Positions 24,840 through 33,608 are shown, numbered from the stretch's first letter. The stretch is DNA of 64,000 nt from Thermococcus sp. MV5 (GCF_012027425.1 NZ_SNUE01000004.1:236418-300417); one strand, 5' to 3'. Made by a program: numbers and translations. The notes: generated by a model not told the origin, from the sequence alone.

Positions 24840-25979
24840 ATGGTTTCTAAGCCCCACGGAGGAAAATTGGTTAGGAGAATAGCTGCCCCAAAGACAAGGG
24901 AGAGAATTCTCAGCGAGCAGCGCGAGTACCCATCCGCCAAGATTGACCACGGAAGGGCTATTGACCTTGAAAACATCGCTCACGGTGTCTATTCTCCCCT
25001 AAAGGGATTCCTAACCAAAGATGATTTTGAGAGTGTTTTAGATCACATGAGGTTGAGTGATGACACTCCATGGACCATTCCAATAGTTCTTGACGTTGGA
25101 GAGCTGACATTTGAAGAAGGGGATGCAATACTTCTCTATTACGAAGATCTGCCGATAGCAAGAATGCACGTTGAGGAGATATACACCTATGATAAGGAAT
25201 ACTTTGCTCAGAATGTGTTCAAAACCACGGATAAGGCCCATCCAGGAGTTTCAAAGGTTTATTCAATGGGCGATTATTTGGTCGGTGGAGAGATAGAGCT
25301 CTTGAATGAACTCCCAAATCCCTTTGCCAAGTATACGCTAAGACCCGTTGAGACGAGAGTTCTCTTTAAGGAGAGGGGATGGAAAACGATAGTTGCCTTC
25401 CAGACAAGAAATGTTCCGCACACTGGCCATGAGTATGTGCAAAAAGCGGCCTTAACCTTTGTTGATGGTCTTTTCATAAACCCCGTTCTTGGAAGGAAGA
25501 AAAAGGGCGACTATAAGGATGATGTCATAATTAAAGCTTATGAAGTTCTTTTTGAGCACTACTACCCAAAAAATGCAGCGGCCCTTGCCACGGTGAGGTA
25601 TGAAATGCGCTATGCAGGGCCTAGAGAGGCAATCCACCACGCAATAATGAGGAAGAACTTTGGTGCAACCCACTTCATAGTTGGAAGGGATCATGCGGGT
25701 GTTGGCGATTATTACGGACCTTATGAGGCGTGGGATATCTTCGATGAGTTCCCTGACCTTGGAATAACTCCAATGTTCATACGCGAAGCATTTTACTGCA
25801 GGAGATGTGGGGGAATGGTAAACGCCAAGATCTGCCCACACGATGGCGAATTCCACACCAAGATAAGCGGCACAAAGCTGAGGAAAATGATAATGAACGG
25901 CGAACAGCCGCCGGAGTACTTGATGAGGCCCGAGGTATATGAGGTCATAAAGAACTTCGACAATCCCTTTGTAGAGTGA
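24840..25979 (+). CDS. sat: Sulfate adenylyltransferase (ATP sulfurylase)
   Basis: 379 residues. Makes adenosine 5'-phosphosulfate and PPi from ATP and sulfate. The catalytic QTRN (188-191) and HTGH (194-197) are intact, as is the later VGRDHAGVGDYYG. A CRRCGGMVNAKICPH zinc motif near the end, found in archaeal and other thermophilic enzymes, is present. There is no APS-kinase-like extension, so it is the single-domain homodimeric type; the kinase is encoded separately at 29004. Start ATG at 24840 after GGTGATTGCC. Confidence 0.93.
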   Translation: MVSKPHGGKLVRRIAAPKTRERILSEQREYPSAKIDHGRAIDLENIAHGVYSPLKGFLTKDDFESVLDHMRLSDDTPWTIPIVLDVGELTFEEGDAILLYYEDLPIARMHVEEIYTYDKEYFAQNVFKTTDKAHPGVSKVYSMGDYLVGGEIELLNELPNPFAKYTLRPVETRVLFKERGWKTIVAFQTRNVPHTGHEYVQKAALTFVDGLFINPVLGRKKKGDYKDDVIIKAYEVLFEHYYPKNAAALATVRYEMRYAGPREAIHHAIMRKNFGATHFIVGRDHAGVGDYYGPYEAWDIFDEFPDLGITPMFIREAFYCRRCGGMVNAKICPHDGEFHTKISGTKLRKMIMNGEQPPEYLMRPEVYEVIKNFDNPFVE

Positions 25980-26026
25980 GTAAAATGTTATATCTCCCTT
26001 TTACAATTTTTTATTGGTGAGTGAGT

Positions 26027-26206
26027 ATGAAGGAAATTGAAGTAGTCTATGAAAAAGGAGTGTTTAAACCTCTCAAAAAGGTGAAGCTTAAGGAGGGCAC
26101 TCACGGAACAGTGATAGTTAAGATAGGGATAGCGGATGTTATAGAGAACTTCAGCAGGAAAGTGAAAAAAGATGTCCTACAGGAGTTTCTGGAGGAGAGG
26201 AGATGA
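26027..26206 (+). CDS. DUF104/AF2212-like antitoxin
   Basis: 59 residues: [32 protein letters not shown] is the compact beta-barrel start typical of DUF104, usually paired with a PIN toxin. ATG at 26027 after GGTGAGTGAGT; the TGA overlaps the PIN ATG (ATGA). A paralogous pair lies at 49714-50339. Confidence 0.75.
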   Translation: MKEIEVVYEKGVFKPLKKVKLKEGTHGTVIVKIGIADVIENFSRKVKKDVLQEFLEERR

Positions 26207-26682
26207 TTGTTGTAGATACTTCTGTGTTTATTGACGCGCTCTTTGAGTACAAAGAAGATAGAACTAAGTTAGCTAAAAAGTTTTTTAGGGAAATTCAGGA
26301 GAAAAATCTCCCCATTGTAGAGCCGGATATTTTTAAAATAGAGCTCATAGGTCAGTTAGTTCGAAGGATGCCAAAGGAAGAGGCCATAACATTATATGAG
26401 CTCATTATTGGGAATGTAGAGATTGCCGAGACGGGTAAGCTTGGGGAAGTGTCTTTTGAAATTGCTTTTCAAACTGGATGTCGGGCTATAGATTCATTTT
26501 ATATTGCGGTTTCCCATTCCACAAACAGTATTCTGGTATCAAATGACAAGTTCCAAGTTGACAGTGCAAGAAAGTACGGTGTTAAAGCGTTTTATCTCTT
26601 GGGCGAGTTCAATCAGATAGAGGAGACATTAAATAAGAATGGTGGTCAAAGTGAGTTTGATAATTCATCACTGGGACACTGA
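26203..26682 (+). CDS. PIN-domain RNase toxin (VapC-like)
   Basis: 159 residues. Catalytic acids: D5 in [12 protein letters not shown]47 in KIELIGQL, D97 in [13 protein letters not shown]115 in VSNDKF. Complete PIN fold. The C-terminal 15-20 residues are encoded where the downstream DHH gene begins, so the two overlap by some 30-44 bases. The module interrupts the sat-DHH-cysC operon and is probably co-transcribed with it. Confidence 0.82.
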   Translation: MIVVDTSVFIDALFEYKEDRTKLAKKFFREIQEKNLPIVEPDIFKIELIGQLVRRMPKEEAITLYELIIGNVEIAETGKLGEVSFEIAFQTGCRAIDSFYIAVSHSTNSILVSNDKFQVDSARKYGVKAFYLLGEFNQIEETLNKNGGQSEFDNSSLGH

Positions 26683-27586
26683 CGGAATAACTTCGGCGGC
26701 CCTGCTTGTTAAGGCCCTTGGTTTAGATGATTTCAGGAATTTAACTCCACCCATCGGGGAGTTCCGCTTTGATGAGAGGATCAAAAGAGCCATTGAAGAG
26801 GCCGAAAAGATCTACGTCCTCGACCTGAACCTCCCCCATGAGGCTGAGAGCATTGAGAAGGAAAGTGTGTTCATAGACCACCACATCCAGCCGAAAATCA
26901 AAAACCCCAGGGTGAAGCAGATAAATCCAGCCCTTGAGGGTGACGAGGCCCCCTCGGCCTCTTTCGTTGTTTCTCAATATTTTAACATCTGGAATGCATG
27001 GAGTGCTTTAGGAGTTATCGGAGATATAGGTGGGAAGGCCTTTAAGATCCCGAAGGTTGAAGAGCTTTTGGAAATGGAGGGAATAACAAAGGAGGAAGCC
27101 CTAAGACTGGTTAGTCTCATAGATTCAAATTATGTAACCATGGATAGAGAAAGTGTGGAAAAGGCCCTCAGAGTGCTCCTCAAAAACCCAATAAAGGATC
27201 TTCTGACCTATGGGCCCTGGGTCAAGAAAGCGGAGGCGATAGAAGAAGCTGTACAGGATGCCCTCTCAAAGGCCGAGGTTAAGGATGGGATTGCTTTCAT
27301 GACTTTCAAGAGCCCCTTCAACATAATCTCCAAAGTGGCCAGAAAAGCCGTTTGGGAGATTGGTTATAGGGGGGCAGTGGTTGTTAATGAGGACTTCCAT
27401 GGAAATGCCCAGATCTACTTCAGGATCTCCTCCAAGATGGCTGAGAAGATCAACATGGCCCAAGTGATATCTGAGCTTAAGGGCAAAGGCTTTAACGCAG
27501 GCGGTAAAAGAGAGGTTTTGGGATGCATTTGTGAGAAAAATAGAATTGAGGAAGCTTTGAACATAATTAACGCTCATCTGAGGTGA
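26651..27586 (+). CDS. DHH-family phosphoesterase (probable pAp phosphatase or nanoRNase)
   Basis: About 311 residues. Motif [15 protein letters not shown], motif II VLDLNLPH, motif III FIDHHIQPK (DHH) and a C-terminal DHHA1 glycine motif FNAGGKREVLGC are present. DHH proteins of the NrnA type cleave 3',5'-pAp to AMP, the by-product of PAPS-using sulfotransferases. Being between sat and cysC, that role is attractive but inferred. Start uncertain: GTG at 26651 has GGTGGT four bases upstream; ATG at 26639 is the other option. Confidence 0.8.
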   Translation: MSLIIHHWDTDGITSAALLVKALGLDDFRNLTPPIGEFRFDERIKRAIEEAEKIYVLDLNLPHEAESIEKESVFIDHHIQPKIKNPRVKQINPALEGDEAPSASFVVSQYFNIWNAWSALGVIGDIGGKAFKIPKVEELLEMEGITKEEALRLVSLIDSNYVTMDRESVEKALRVLLKNPIKDLLTYGPWVKKAEAIEEAVQDALSKAEVKDGIAFMTFKSPFNIISKVARKAVWEIGYRGAVVVNEDFHGNAQIYFRISSKMAEKINMAQVISELKGKGFNAGGKREVLGCICEKNRIEEALNIINAHLR

Positions 27587-27591
27587 TCAAT

Positions 27592-29007
27592 ATGGAAGAA
27601 AAAATAAATGAAGGGATTGAGAAGGTCAAGAAGGTCTTTGTCATTGGCCTTGACTCAGCACCACCTGAACTTTTGTTTGGTAAGTTTTTGGATGAGTTGC
27701 CCAACATAAAGTGGCTTGTGGAAAGGTCAATCTATGGTCCTATGAGGAGCACAATTCCCGCTATTACAATTCCAGCCTGGATGGTTATGGCCACGGGAAA
27801 AACCCCCGGGGAATTGGGTCTTTACGGTTTTAGGCATAGGAAGAAAGGGACCTACAACGATATCTGGATTGCCCATGCTTTGATGGTTAAGGAGAAGGCC
27901 GTCTGGGATTATATAGCCGAGAAGGGTAAAAAATCAATTTTAATTGGAATTCCTCCGAGTTATCCACCCAAGAGGGTTAACGGTTATCTCATAAGCTGCT
28001 TCATTACACCTGATGCTTCCGTCGATTACACCTATCCAAAAGAGCTCAAGGGTGAGATTGAAAACTTGGTTGGTGAGTACATATTTGACGTTGTCTTCAG
28101 GAAGGAGAACAGGGATGAAACTAAAGAACAGCTCTGGGAGATGACTAAGAAGAGGTTTGAGGTTATTCGCTACCTAATCCAGGAAAAAGAGTGGGACTAC
28201 TTCCAGTTCGTGGAGATAGGCCTTGACAGGGTTCACCACGCTTTCTGGAAGTACTTTGATGAGAATCATCACCTCTACCCGGGCGATGATAACCCGTACA
28301 AAAACGTTATTCCCGATTACTACAAGCTCCTCGATGAGGAAATTGGAAAGACTTTGAAACTTATTGATCTGGATGAGACTGCTGTAATAATAGTTTCCGA
28401 TCACGGTATAAAGGCCATGAAGGGGGCCTTTGCCATAAACCAGTGGCTTATTGAAGAAGGATTATTGAAGATCAAAAACCCCGAGATTCTCAAGGAGGGA
28501 AGGCAGGTTAGGTTTAACGAGCTTGACGTTGACTGGAGCAACACAATAGCATGGGGCTGGGGAGGCTACTACTCAAGAGTCTTCCTCAACGTCAAAGGAA
28601 GGGAACCAAAGGGGATCATCGAGCCATCTGAATACGAGAAGGTCAGGGATGAAGTGGCCGAGAGAATAAAGGCCATCAGAGGGCCCAACGGAGAGAAGTG
28701 GAACACCAAGGTCTTCTATCCGGAGGAGATTTACCCAGTGGCCAAGAGGGATAAGCCCGATTTGATGGTTTACCTTGACGATCTTAACTGGCGTGCTGCT
28801 GGAACCCTTGGTTATGAGACACCATATCTCTTGGAGAACGATTTGGGTCCAGATGATGCCGTGCATGCTGAGTATGGGGTGTTCTCACTCTATCTGCCTG
28901 GAATGGGTGAAGCGAAGAGAACCCAGCTCACAATTTATGATTTCGCTCCAACAGTGCTTAGGCTCTTTGGGATGAAAAAACCACTTAACGGGAGGAGTGT
29001 GATATGA
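27592..29007 (+). CDS. Alkaline phosphatase superfamily phosphodiesterase/nucleotide pyrophosphatase
   Basis: 471 residues. Metal-site Asp in VFVIGLDSAPPELLF, nucleophile region STIPAITIPAWMVMATGKTPGELGLYGF (Thr in place of the sulfatase Cys), FVEIGLDRVHHAFWKYFD and VIIVSDHGIKAMKG supply the remaining metal ligands. This is the type I phosphodiesterase fold. In this cluster it may act on APS, PAPS or a sulfo/phospho-ester; the substrate cannot be deduced. Start ATG at 27592 after GGTGATCAAT. Relatives occur at 55374, 56779 and, as a fragment, 59656. Confidence 0.8.
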   Translation: MEEKINEGIEKVKKVFVIGLDSAPPELLFGKFLDELPNIKWLVERSIYGPMRSTIPAITIPAWMVMATGKTPGELGLYGFRHRKKGTYNDIWIAHALMVKEKAVWDYIAEKGKKSILIGIPPSYPPKRVNGYLISCFITPDASVDYTYPKELKGEIENLVGEYIFDVVFRKENRDETKEQLWEMTKKRFEVIRYLIQEKEWDYFQFVEIGLDRVHHAFWKYFDENHHLYPGDDNPYKNVIPDYYKLLDEEIGKTLKLIDLDETAVIIVSDHGIKAMKGAFAINQWLIEEGLLKIKNPEILKEGRQVRFNELDVDWSNTIAWGWGGYYSRVFLNVKGREPKGIIEPSEYEKVRDEVAERIKAIRGPNGEKWNTKVFYPEEIYPVAKRDKPDLMVYLDDLNWRAAGTLGYETPYLLENDLGPDDAVHAEYGVFSLYLPGMGEAKRTQLTIYDFAPTVLRLFGMKKPLNGRSVI

Positions 29008-29570
29008 GCGAGGAAACTCAAGAAAGTCCACTCAAGGCGCTTGAGAATGGATTTACAATATGGCTTACAGGCCCGAGTGGGGCAGGAAAGACTGTTTTGG
29101 CCCATGCTCTGAAGAAGAAGCTTAAATCGATGGGCTACAGGGTGGAGATTCTGGATGGTGATGTGATAAGAAAGAGCCTCTATCCTGAGCTTGGCTTTTC
29201 CAAAGAGGCAAGGGAAATGCACAACAGGATAGTTATTCACATGGCCAAGCTCCTCTCAAGGAACGGCGTCATAGTCATCGTTTCACTTATCTCACCCTAC
29301 AGGGCCGTTAGGGAGTATGCAAGGAAGGAGATAGGCAACTTCATTGAGGTCTATGTGTATGCGCCTCTCGAAGTGAGAATTCAGAGGGATCCAAAGGGGT
29401 TGTACAAGAAGGCCATGCGCGGTGAAATAAAGGGATTAACGGGCTACGATGGAGTTTATGAAGAGCCTGAGAATCCGGAGGTTAAAGTAGATTCTTCAAA
29501 AATGACTCCGGAAGAAGAAGTCGAGGCCGTGTTAAAGAAGGCCAGAGAATTGGGCTACTTAGCCTCTTAA
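29004..29570 (+). CDS. cysC: Adenylylsulfate (APS) kinase
   Basis: 188 residues. P-loop GPSGAGKT (23-30), then VEILDGDVIRKSLYPELGFSKEAREMHNRIV, the classic CysC DGD and GFS..R.N APS site, and LISPYRAVREYARK. Converts APS to PAPS with ATP. The ATG overlaps the phosphodiesterase stop (ATGA). Last gene of the sulfate-activation operon. No PAPS reductase is in the window, so PAPS may serve sulfotransfer instead of assimilation (inference). Confidence 0.93.
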   Translation: MSEETQESPLKALENGFTIWLTGPSGAGKTVLAHALKKKLKSMGYRVEILDGDVIRKSLYPELGFSKEAREMHNRIVIHMAKLLSRNGVIVIVSLISPYRAVREYARKEIGNFIEVYVYAPLEVRIQRDPKGLYKKAMRGEIKGLTGYDGVYEEPENPEVKVDSSKMTPEEEVEAVLKKARELGYLAS

Positions 29571-29608
29571 GTATAGAAGTATACAAAAATAACCTGAAAA
29601 TAGTGTGA

Positions 29609-29640
29609 TGTATAATATTATACAAAAAAATCTTAAAAAT
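29609..29640 (+). promoter_or_regulatory. Palindromic operator and promoter of the HEPN/NT pair
   Basis: TGTATAATATTATACA at 29609-29624 is a perfect 16-bp palindrome. A TATA-like CTTAAAAAT follows at 29632-29640, about 25 bp before 29660-29665. Candidate autoregulatory site of the downstream pair. Confidence 0.5.
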
Positions 29641-29672
29641 CGTGATTAGTATAGTACTATGAGGGAATCGAG

Positions 29673-30011
29673 ATGTACCGTAGATTTAGTCTTGAAGAGT
29701 TGAAAGATATTATAGAAGAGGATCTAAATGCAGGAGAGGAGGAATATAAAAAAGAAAGGTACAATATAAGTTCAATAGCATTTTTCAAAGCTATTGTTGG
29801 AATCTGTGATTATTTAATTTACAAGGAGAAGGGGATTTTGCCTTCAAATCATACTAAGAGATTTGAGATTCTAAGGAAATACTATCCACAGCTTTATGAA
29901 ATCGTGGATACAGATTTTGAAATTTATCGAGCAGCTTACCTCTTTAAAATCAGAAGAGAAGATGCTGAAAAGGTGAGAAAAGATGCTTGGAGATTATATC
30001 AAAAGATTTGA
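29673..30011 (+). CDS. HEPN-like helical protein paired with a nucleotidyltransferase
   Basis: 112 residues, all-helical (SLEELKDIIEEDLNAGEEEYKKERYNISSIAFFKAIVGICDYLIYKEKG). The pattern and the downstream nucleotidyltransferase suggest a HEPN-type partner. No Rx4-6H RNase motif is present; the C-terminal helix reads YLFKIRREDAEKVRKDAW with no His. So it may be a non-catalytic substrate-binding HEPN or a degenerate toxin. It overlaps the next gene by 29 bases. Confidence 0.6.
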   Translation: MYRRFSLEELKDIIEEDLNAGEEEYKKERYNISSIAFFKAIVGICDYLIYKEKGILPSNHTKRFEILRKYYPQLYEIVDTDFEIYRAAYLFKIRREDAEKVRKDAWRLYQKI

Positions 30012-30597
30012 AGAAATAAAAAGAATTGCAATGGAATTTAAGGGGAAATACCCTGAAATATTTGATATAGTCCTCTATGGTTCTACAGTGAGAGGAAAAG
30101 AGCATCCCAGAGATTTGGACATCCTTATTATATATCTAGGAATAGAAATGGGAGATGAAAAATACTATTCGATTCCTTTTCAATTGAGAAAACGGTTAAT
30201 GGACCTCGGATATCAACGAGAGGAGCTTGACATTAAAGGGATAAATATTTTGGAGTTATTTGATCCAAATTTTTTTGCTTCCTTAGGGATTTTAACTGAG
30301 GGGTATTCCCTTCTCAAAGATCATTTTCTCCATGAACTATTAAACGGAGAAGGCTATGCAATGTTTGTGTATAAATTGCCAAAAGAGTGGAGTCACAACA
30401 CATTAAACAAGTTTTTGCATGCTCTGAAGGGGAGGAATGGAAGATCCGGAGTAATTGGAGAACTAAAAGGAAGGTACGTGTCCAGGGGTGTTGTTTTAAT
30501 TCCTGTGTGGAACACTGAGAAGTTCAAAAAATTCTTAGAACTCTGGAAAGTTGATTATGAGTATTTTCTGCTCTTAAAAACAACTAAATTTGTATAA
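29983..30597 (+). CDS. MNT-like nucleotidyltransferase with C-terminal extension
   Basis: 204 residues. The signature YGSTVRGKEHPRDLDILII (32-50) has G33/S34 and D44/D46. Beyond a plain MNT antitoxin (about 100-140 residues) there are some 80 extra C-terminal residues with basic ALKGRNGRSGVIGELKGRYVSRG. That may mark a nucleic-acid-binding domain. Partner of the HEPN-like gene. Which of the two is toxic is not evident. Confidence 0.7.
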   Translation: MLGDYIKRFEEIKRIAMEFKGKYPEIFDIVLYGSTVRGKEHPRDLDILIIYLGIEMGDEKYYSIPFQLRKRLMDLGYQREELDIKGINILELFDPNFFASLGILTEGYSLLKDHFLHELLNGEGYAMFVYKLPKEWSHNTLNKFLHALKGRNGRSGVIGELKGRYVSRGVVLIPVWNTEKFKKFLELWKVDYEYFLLLKTTKFV

Positions 30598-30706
30598 GGG
30601 ATGTCTATGGCGCATTTATCACTTTTGCTAACGTTAAGTAGGCAATAGGTGTGCGGTATAAAAGCTGAAAGGGTGAAACATGGTAGAAATAGAAAGGTGA
30701 AACGGT

Positions 30707-31441
30707 ATGTTCGTTTATATCTTTCTTGGCTTTCTTGTGGGAACTCTGGTGGGATTAACTGGGATGGGTGGTGGGGCTTTGATGACCCCAGCTTTGATAT
30801 TCTTTGGGGTAGAGCCAGTTGTAGCCATCGGCACAGATTTGCTCTATGCAGCTGTGACAAGGGTTTTTGGGGTGTTCTTCCATCACAGGAATAATGGGTT
30901 GAGGTTTGATCTAGCTTTGAGGCTCTTCCTCGGAAGTTTGCCAGCTATAGTATTGGGAAACTTTCTTTTGAGGGAAATTAAGAGGACGGTTTTAAACGAG
31001 TATCTCACTCTCCTCCTGGGCAGCGTACTTTTAATCACTTCCACCTTAACCTTGATTAAGGGAGAGATTAAAGTCCCAATAAGGCCGAGAAGAGAGTATC
31101 TATATCTTCTGGGTTTTGTCGTGGGTTTAACTGTTCAGTTCACTTCCGTTGGTGCTGGGGTTATCGTGAGCTTTGCCTTAATGAATCTTGCTAGAGTTAA
31201 CCCAAGGGAAGTTGTTGGTGTTACCATAGTTTACGGGTTGGCTTTATCTTTTTTCAGCTTCCTGAACTATGCCCTTCTTGGTAGGGTGGATTATTCTTTG
31301 GCTTTCTTTTTGGTCCTTGGAACGGTTCCAGGTGTGTATTTGGGGACCCGTATCAATATGAGGGTCAATAAGGAGAGGCTGAAAAAGATGATAAACATTA
31401 CAATACTTCTTATCGGAGTTTTGGTGCTTCTTGGGAGATGA
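30707..31441 (+). CDS. TauE/SafE-family exporter (second copy)
   Basis: 244 residues with about eight membrane helices. Family motifs: GFLVGTLVGLTGMGGGALMTPALIFFG in the first half and VGLTVQFTSVGAGVIVSFALMNL in the second. Same length as the gene at 23704 but clearly diverged, so a separate permease, not a recent duplicate. ATG at 30707 after AAGGTGAAACGGT. It closes the sulfate-activation cluster on the right. Confidence 0.85.
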   Translation: MFVYIFLGFLVGTLVGLTGMGGGALMTPALIFFGVEPVVAIGTDLLYAAVTRVFGVFFHHRNNGLRFDLALRLFLGSLPAIVLGNFLLREIKRTVLNEYLTLLLGSVLLITSTLTLIKGEIKVPIRPRREYLYLLGFVVGLTVQFTSVGAGVIVSFALMNLARVNPREVVGVTIVYGLALSFFSFLNYALLGRVDYSLAFFLVLGTVPGVYLGTRINMRVNKERLKKMINITILLIGVLVLLGR

Positions 31442-31495
31442 TACGATTCACACTTGCTCCTCAGGAGGAAAATCAGCTTAAATGGAGTCCACAAT

Positions 31496-31538
31496 GTTTA
31501 TATAATCCTTAGACTTTAAGTAGAATCGGTGTCTAAAG
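31496..31538 (+). promoter_or_regulatory. Promoter of the STAS-like gene
   Basis: TTTATATAAT at about 31497-31506 is a strong TATA box; a start near 31527 leaves a short leader with GGTG seven bases before the ATG at 31539. Confidence 0.55.
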
Positions 31539-31847
31539 ATGCATGAAAGAATAGATCTGGGGAAAGAAATTGCCCCAGTTTTGAGTTCTAGAGAATTGGT
31601 GAGAGAATTAGAGAAAAAGATTACTGACAAGAAGGTTATCTTGGACTTTAAGAACGTTGAATTTATATCTCATTCTTTTGCTCATGAGCTCTTAATGTAT
31701 AGATTCAGAAATCCGAACATAGAACTCGTGAATATGAATCCCTCAGTAGCTAAAATGCTAGAAGTTGTTGAACAGCACTTAAAAGGGAAAGGAAGGCATC
31801 CAGAGGTCAAAATAACTAAAAAAAGCATTTTGTCCATAATTGATTAA
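31539..31847 (+). CDS. STAS-like DUF4325 protein
   Basis: 102 residues. KKVILDFKNVEFISHSFAHELLMYRF is the DUF4325 signature (vilDFkgV..isqSFadEl), a domain related to STAS anti-anti-sigma proteins and often found near HATPase proteins in accessory regions. No ATPase partner is adjacent here, although AlbA_2/HATPase genes lie further right. Single gene with its own promoter. Function unknown. Confidence 0.7.
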   Translation: MHERIDLGKEIAPVLSSRELVRELEKKITDKKVILDFKNVEFISHSFAHELLMYRFRNPNIELVNMNPSVAKMLEVVEQHLKGKGRHPEVKITKKSILSIID

Positions 31848-31867
31848 CAGTGAAGTTGTATGAGAGC

Positions 31868-31912
31868 ACTGACCTCCTCCCCGCCTTAAGGGCGAGGCTT
31901 TCAAAATAAAGA
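31868..31912 (-). repeat. Solo IS200/IS605-type right-end-like sequence
   Basis: On the minus strand: TTTTGAAAGCCTCGCCC, then TTAAGGCGGGGAGG, then AGGTCAGTG. CGCCC-TTAAG-type hairpin and terminal GTCAG match the 3' ends and omega-RNA scaffolds of TnpB-carrying IS605/IS1341 elements. No tnpB is nearby, so this is a remnant or a stand-alone element. Confidence 0.6.
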
Positions 31913-32188
31913 GGTAATATTGCTCCGACTTTATGAATTCCTAAAGCTTTTGCGGGGTTGTATGTCATAGCTCTAATCGCGTTCTTTGTCTCTTATGAAG
32001 ACGCTAAGAAACTCACAGAGAAAGTTCTTGAGTTAGAAAACGGAAATGAAGTTAGGGAGGAGGTTAGGAAGTTCTTAAAGGAAAACTTGGATATGGAAGT
32101 TAGAGCATCAGTAGAAACCACTCTTTCGGTATCCATGTAATCCCCTGTTGAACCTGCTTTTTGAGTGGCATTCAATATTTATAAATAC
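31913..32188. other. Probably non-coding, decayed sequence
   Basis: A 60-codon open frame (31958-32140, plus strand) can be read but starts with TTG without a ribosome site and matches nothing I know; its helical second half (SYEDAKKLTEKVLELENG) may be the rest of an old gene. No other signal seen. Confidence 0.35.
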
Positions 32189-32240
32189 TTGATTCCATAG
32201 AATCAAAATATTTATATATTTCTTGATCCCACAAAATCAA
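32189..32240 (+). promoter_or_regulatory. Two operator copies flanking the TATA box of the DUF4143 ATPase
   Basis: TTGATTCCATAGAATCAA (32189-32206) is a perfect 7+7 dyad with a 4-base centre; TTGATCCCACAAAATCAA (32223-32240) is a related copy exactly 34 bp on. The TATA (ATATTTATATATTT) lies between them. The downstream site ends 12 bases before the ATG. Strongly suggests a dimeric repressor. Confidence 0.65.
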
Positions 32241-32252
32241 TAGGTGGAAGAA

Positions 32253-33542
32253 ATGGAAGACTTAATGGTCCTCCAGAACCCTTGGTGGCGCGATAAAGAT
32301 GAGATCTATAATGATGATAAAATCAAAGCAGTTATTTCAAAGAAAAATCCACTGAGATACTTCTTTGAAAAAGGAAATAAGGTAATAATCGGGCCAAGGC
32401 AGGTGGGAAAGACAACGTATCTAAAACTCTCCATCCTAGATCTGCTGGGAAGGAGCGTCAGTCCCAGAAATATTATGTACTTCTCATGTGACCTCCTTAG
32501 AGACTACAGAGAAATAATTGAGGTTATCAGAACCTTTGAACGGCTCTCAATAGGGGAAAAATATGTATTTTTAGATGAAGTTACTTTTGTTGATGGGTGG
32601 GAAAGGGCGATAAAATTTTTCCTTGATTCTCCTTTAAGCCGAAACATAAACCTTTATGTGACTGGATCAACATCTGCAGGGATTAAACGGGAGAGTTTTC
32701 CCGGAAGGCCCATTAAAATTGAAGAATTTCTTCCATTAAGTTTTAGAAAGGTTGTTCTCCTGCTAAAGTCAGAGTTCAAAAAGATGGTGGAAAAGCTAAG
32801 GGCGCCAACGACACCAGAAGAGGCCTATAAAAATGCTCTTGAGCTTTACCCCTATTATGATGAGCTTATGAATGCGTTTTATTTTTACTTAACCTCCGGA
32901 GGGTACCCAAGGGCCATATATGAACTCATGGATGGGGAGATAACTCCTGATACCTACGAAATGATTTACAATGCGACAATTTTTGACGTTGCAAAACTGG
33001 GGAGAAGTGAGAGGATAGCTCTGTCCATAGTTTTGGGAATTTTGAGACGTTATGGGGATAGGGTTTCTCTGAATTCCCTTGCAAAAGAACTTGAAATAGG
33101 GGCCCATACAACTGTCAGGGATTATCTGGAGCTGTTTGAAGAGCTTTTTATTAGCAGAAATTATTTTCAGGTAGATTTGAAGTCTTTTGCTCCTCTCTTA
33201 AGAAAGGAGAGAAAGATCTACTTTATTGACCCATTAGTTGTCAACACTTTTTCAAGGCACTTTGGATTTGACGTAGATATTTCAAAGAAGGTTGAGGGCG
33301 TGGTTGGCGAACACCTGAAGAGAAATTTTGAGACTTATTTCTTCTACGGAAATAGGGAGGTGGATTTTGTTACCAAAACATTTGGAGTGGAGGTTAAGTG
33401 GCAGAACAAAGTTAAAGCAAGCGATTTCCCACGGACTGGGATAAAGAACAAGCTGTTGCTCTCAAAAAAGAATATGGAATTTGTGGAGGGAAGGAACTTA
33501 GCGATAATTCCAGCTCCTCTATTTTTGATTCAGCTGCCCTGA
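32253..33542 (+). CDS. AAA ATPase with DUF4143 C-terminus
   Basis: 429 residues; ATG at 32253 after GGTGG. Walker A GPRQVGKTT (47-55), Walker B KYVFLDEV (103-110), VTGSTSAG sensor, winged-helix part (NSLAKELEIGAHTTVRDYLELFEELFISR), and the C-terminal IYFIDPLVVNTF, FYGNREVDFVTKTFGVEVKW, a nuclease-like E..D..ExK pattern. The family is abundant in archaea and lacks a proven role. It has a well-defined operator pair upstream, unlike the leaderless DUF234 genes. Confidence 0.82.
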   Translation: MEDLMVLQNPWWRDKDEIYNDDKIKAVISKKNPLRYFFEKGNKVIIGPRQVGKTTYLKLSILDLLGRSVSPRNIMYFSCDLLRDYREIIEVIRTFERLSIGEKYVFLDEVTFVDGWERAIKFFLDSPLSRNINLYVTGSTSAGIKRESFPGRPIKIEEFLPLSFRKVVLLLKSEFKKMVEKLRAPTTPEEAYKNALELYPYYDELMNAFYFYLTSGGYPRAIYELMDGEITPDTYEMIYNATIFDVAKLGRSERIALSIVLGILRRYGDRVSLNSLAKELEIGAHTTVRDYLELFEELFISRNYFQVDLKSFAPLLRKERKIYFIDPLVVNTFSRHFGFDVDISKKVEGVVGEHLKRNFETYFFYGNREVDFVTKTFGVEVKWQNKVKASDFPRTGIKNKLLLSKKNMEFVEGRNLAIIPAPLFLIQLP

Positions 33543-33580
33543 TATTGGTGTTGCCCATTTTAAGATGTATAATTCTTTTT

Positions 33581-33608
33581 ATCTTTTTCTTCTGAAAGCC
33601 TCATCCCT
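33581..33608 (+). repeat. Truncated IS605-type right-end-like sequence
   Basis: ATCTTTTTCTTCTGAAAGCCTCATCCCT matches the left part of the other copies (CTTTCTTTTGAAAGCCTCGCCC) but stops before the hairpin. It also supplies the stop codon of the minus-strand gene ending at 33601, suggesting that gene's 3' end was set by this insertion. Confidence 0.4.

Noticed and set aside
25452..25856. Long open frame antisense to the ATP sulfurylase gene
   Set aside because: It mirrors the codon pattern of a strongly supported gene, has no ribosome site and no family resemblance.
29609..29624. Palindrome as an IS terminal repeat
   Set aside because: It has no partner copy and sits at promoter distance from the HEPN-like gene, so an operator is the simpler reading.
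31958..32140. 60-codon open frame as a gene
   Set aside because: TTG start without a ribosome site, no recognised family, and it lies between a right-end remnant and an operator region.
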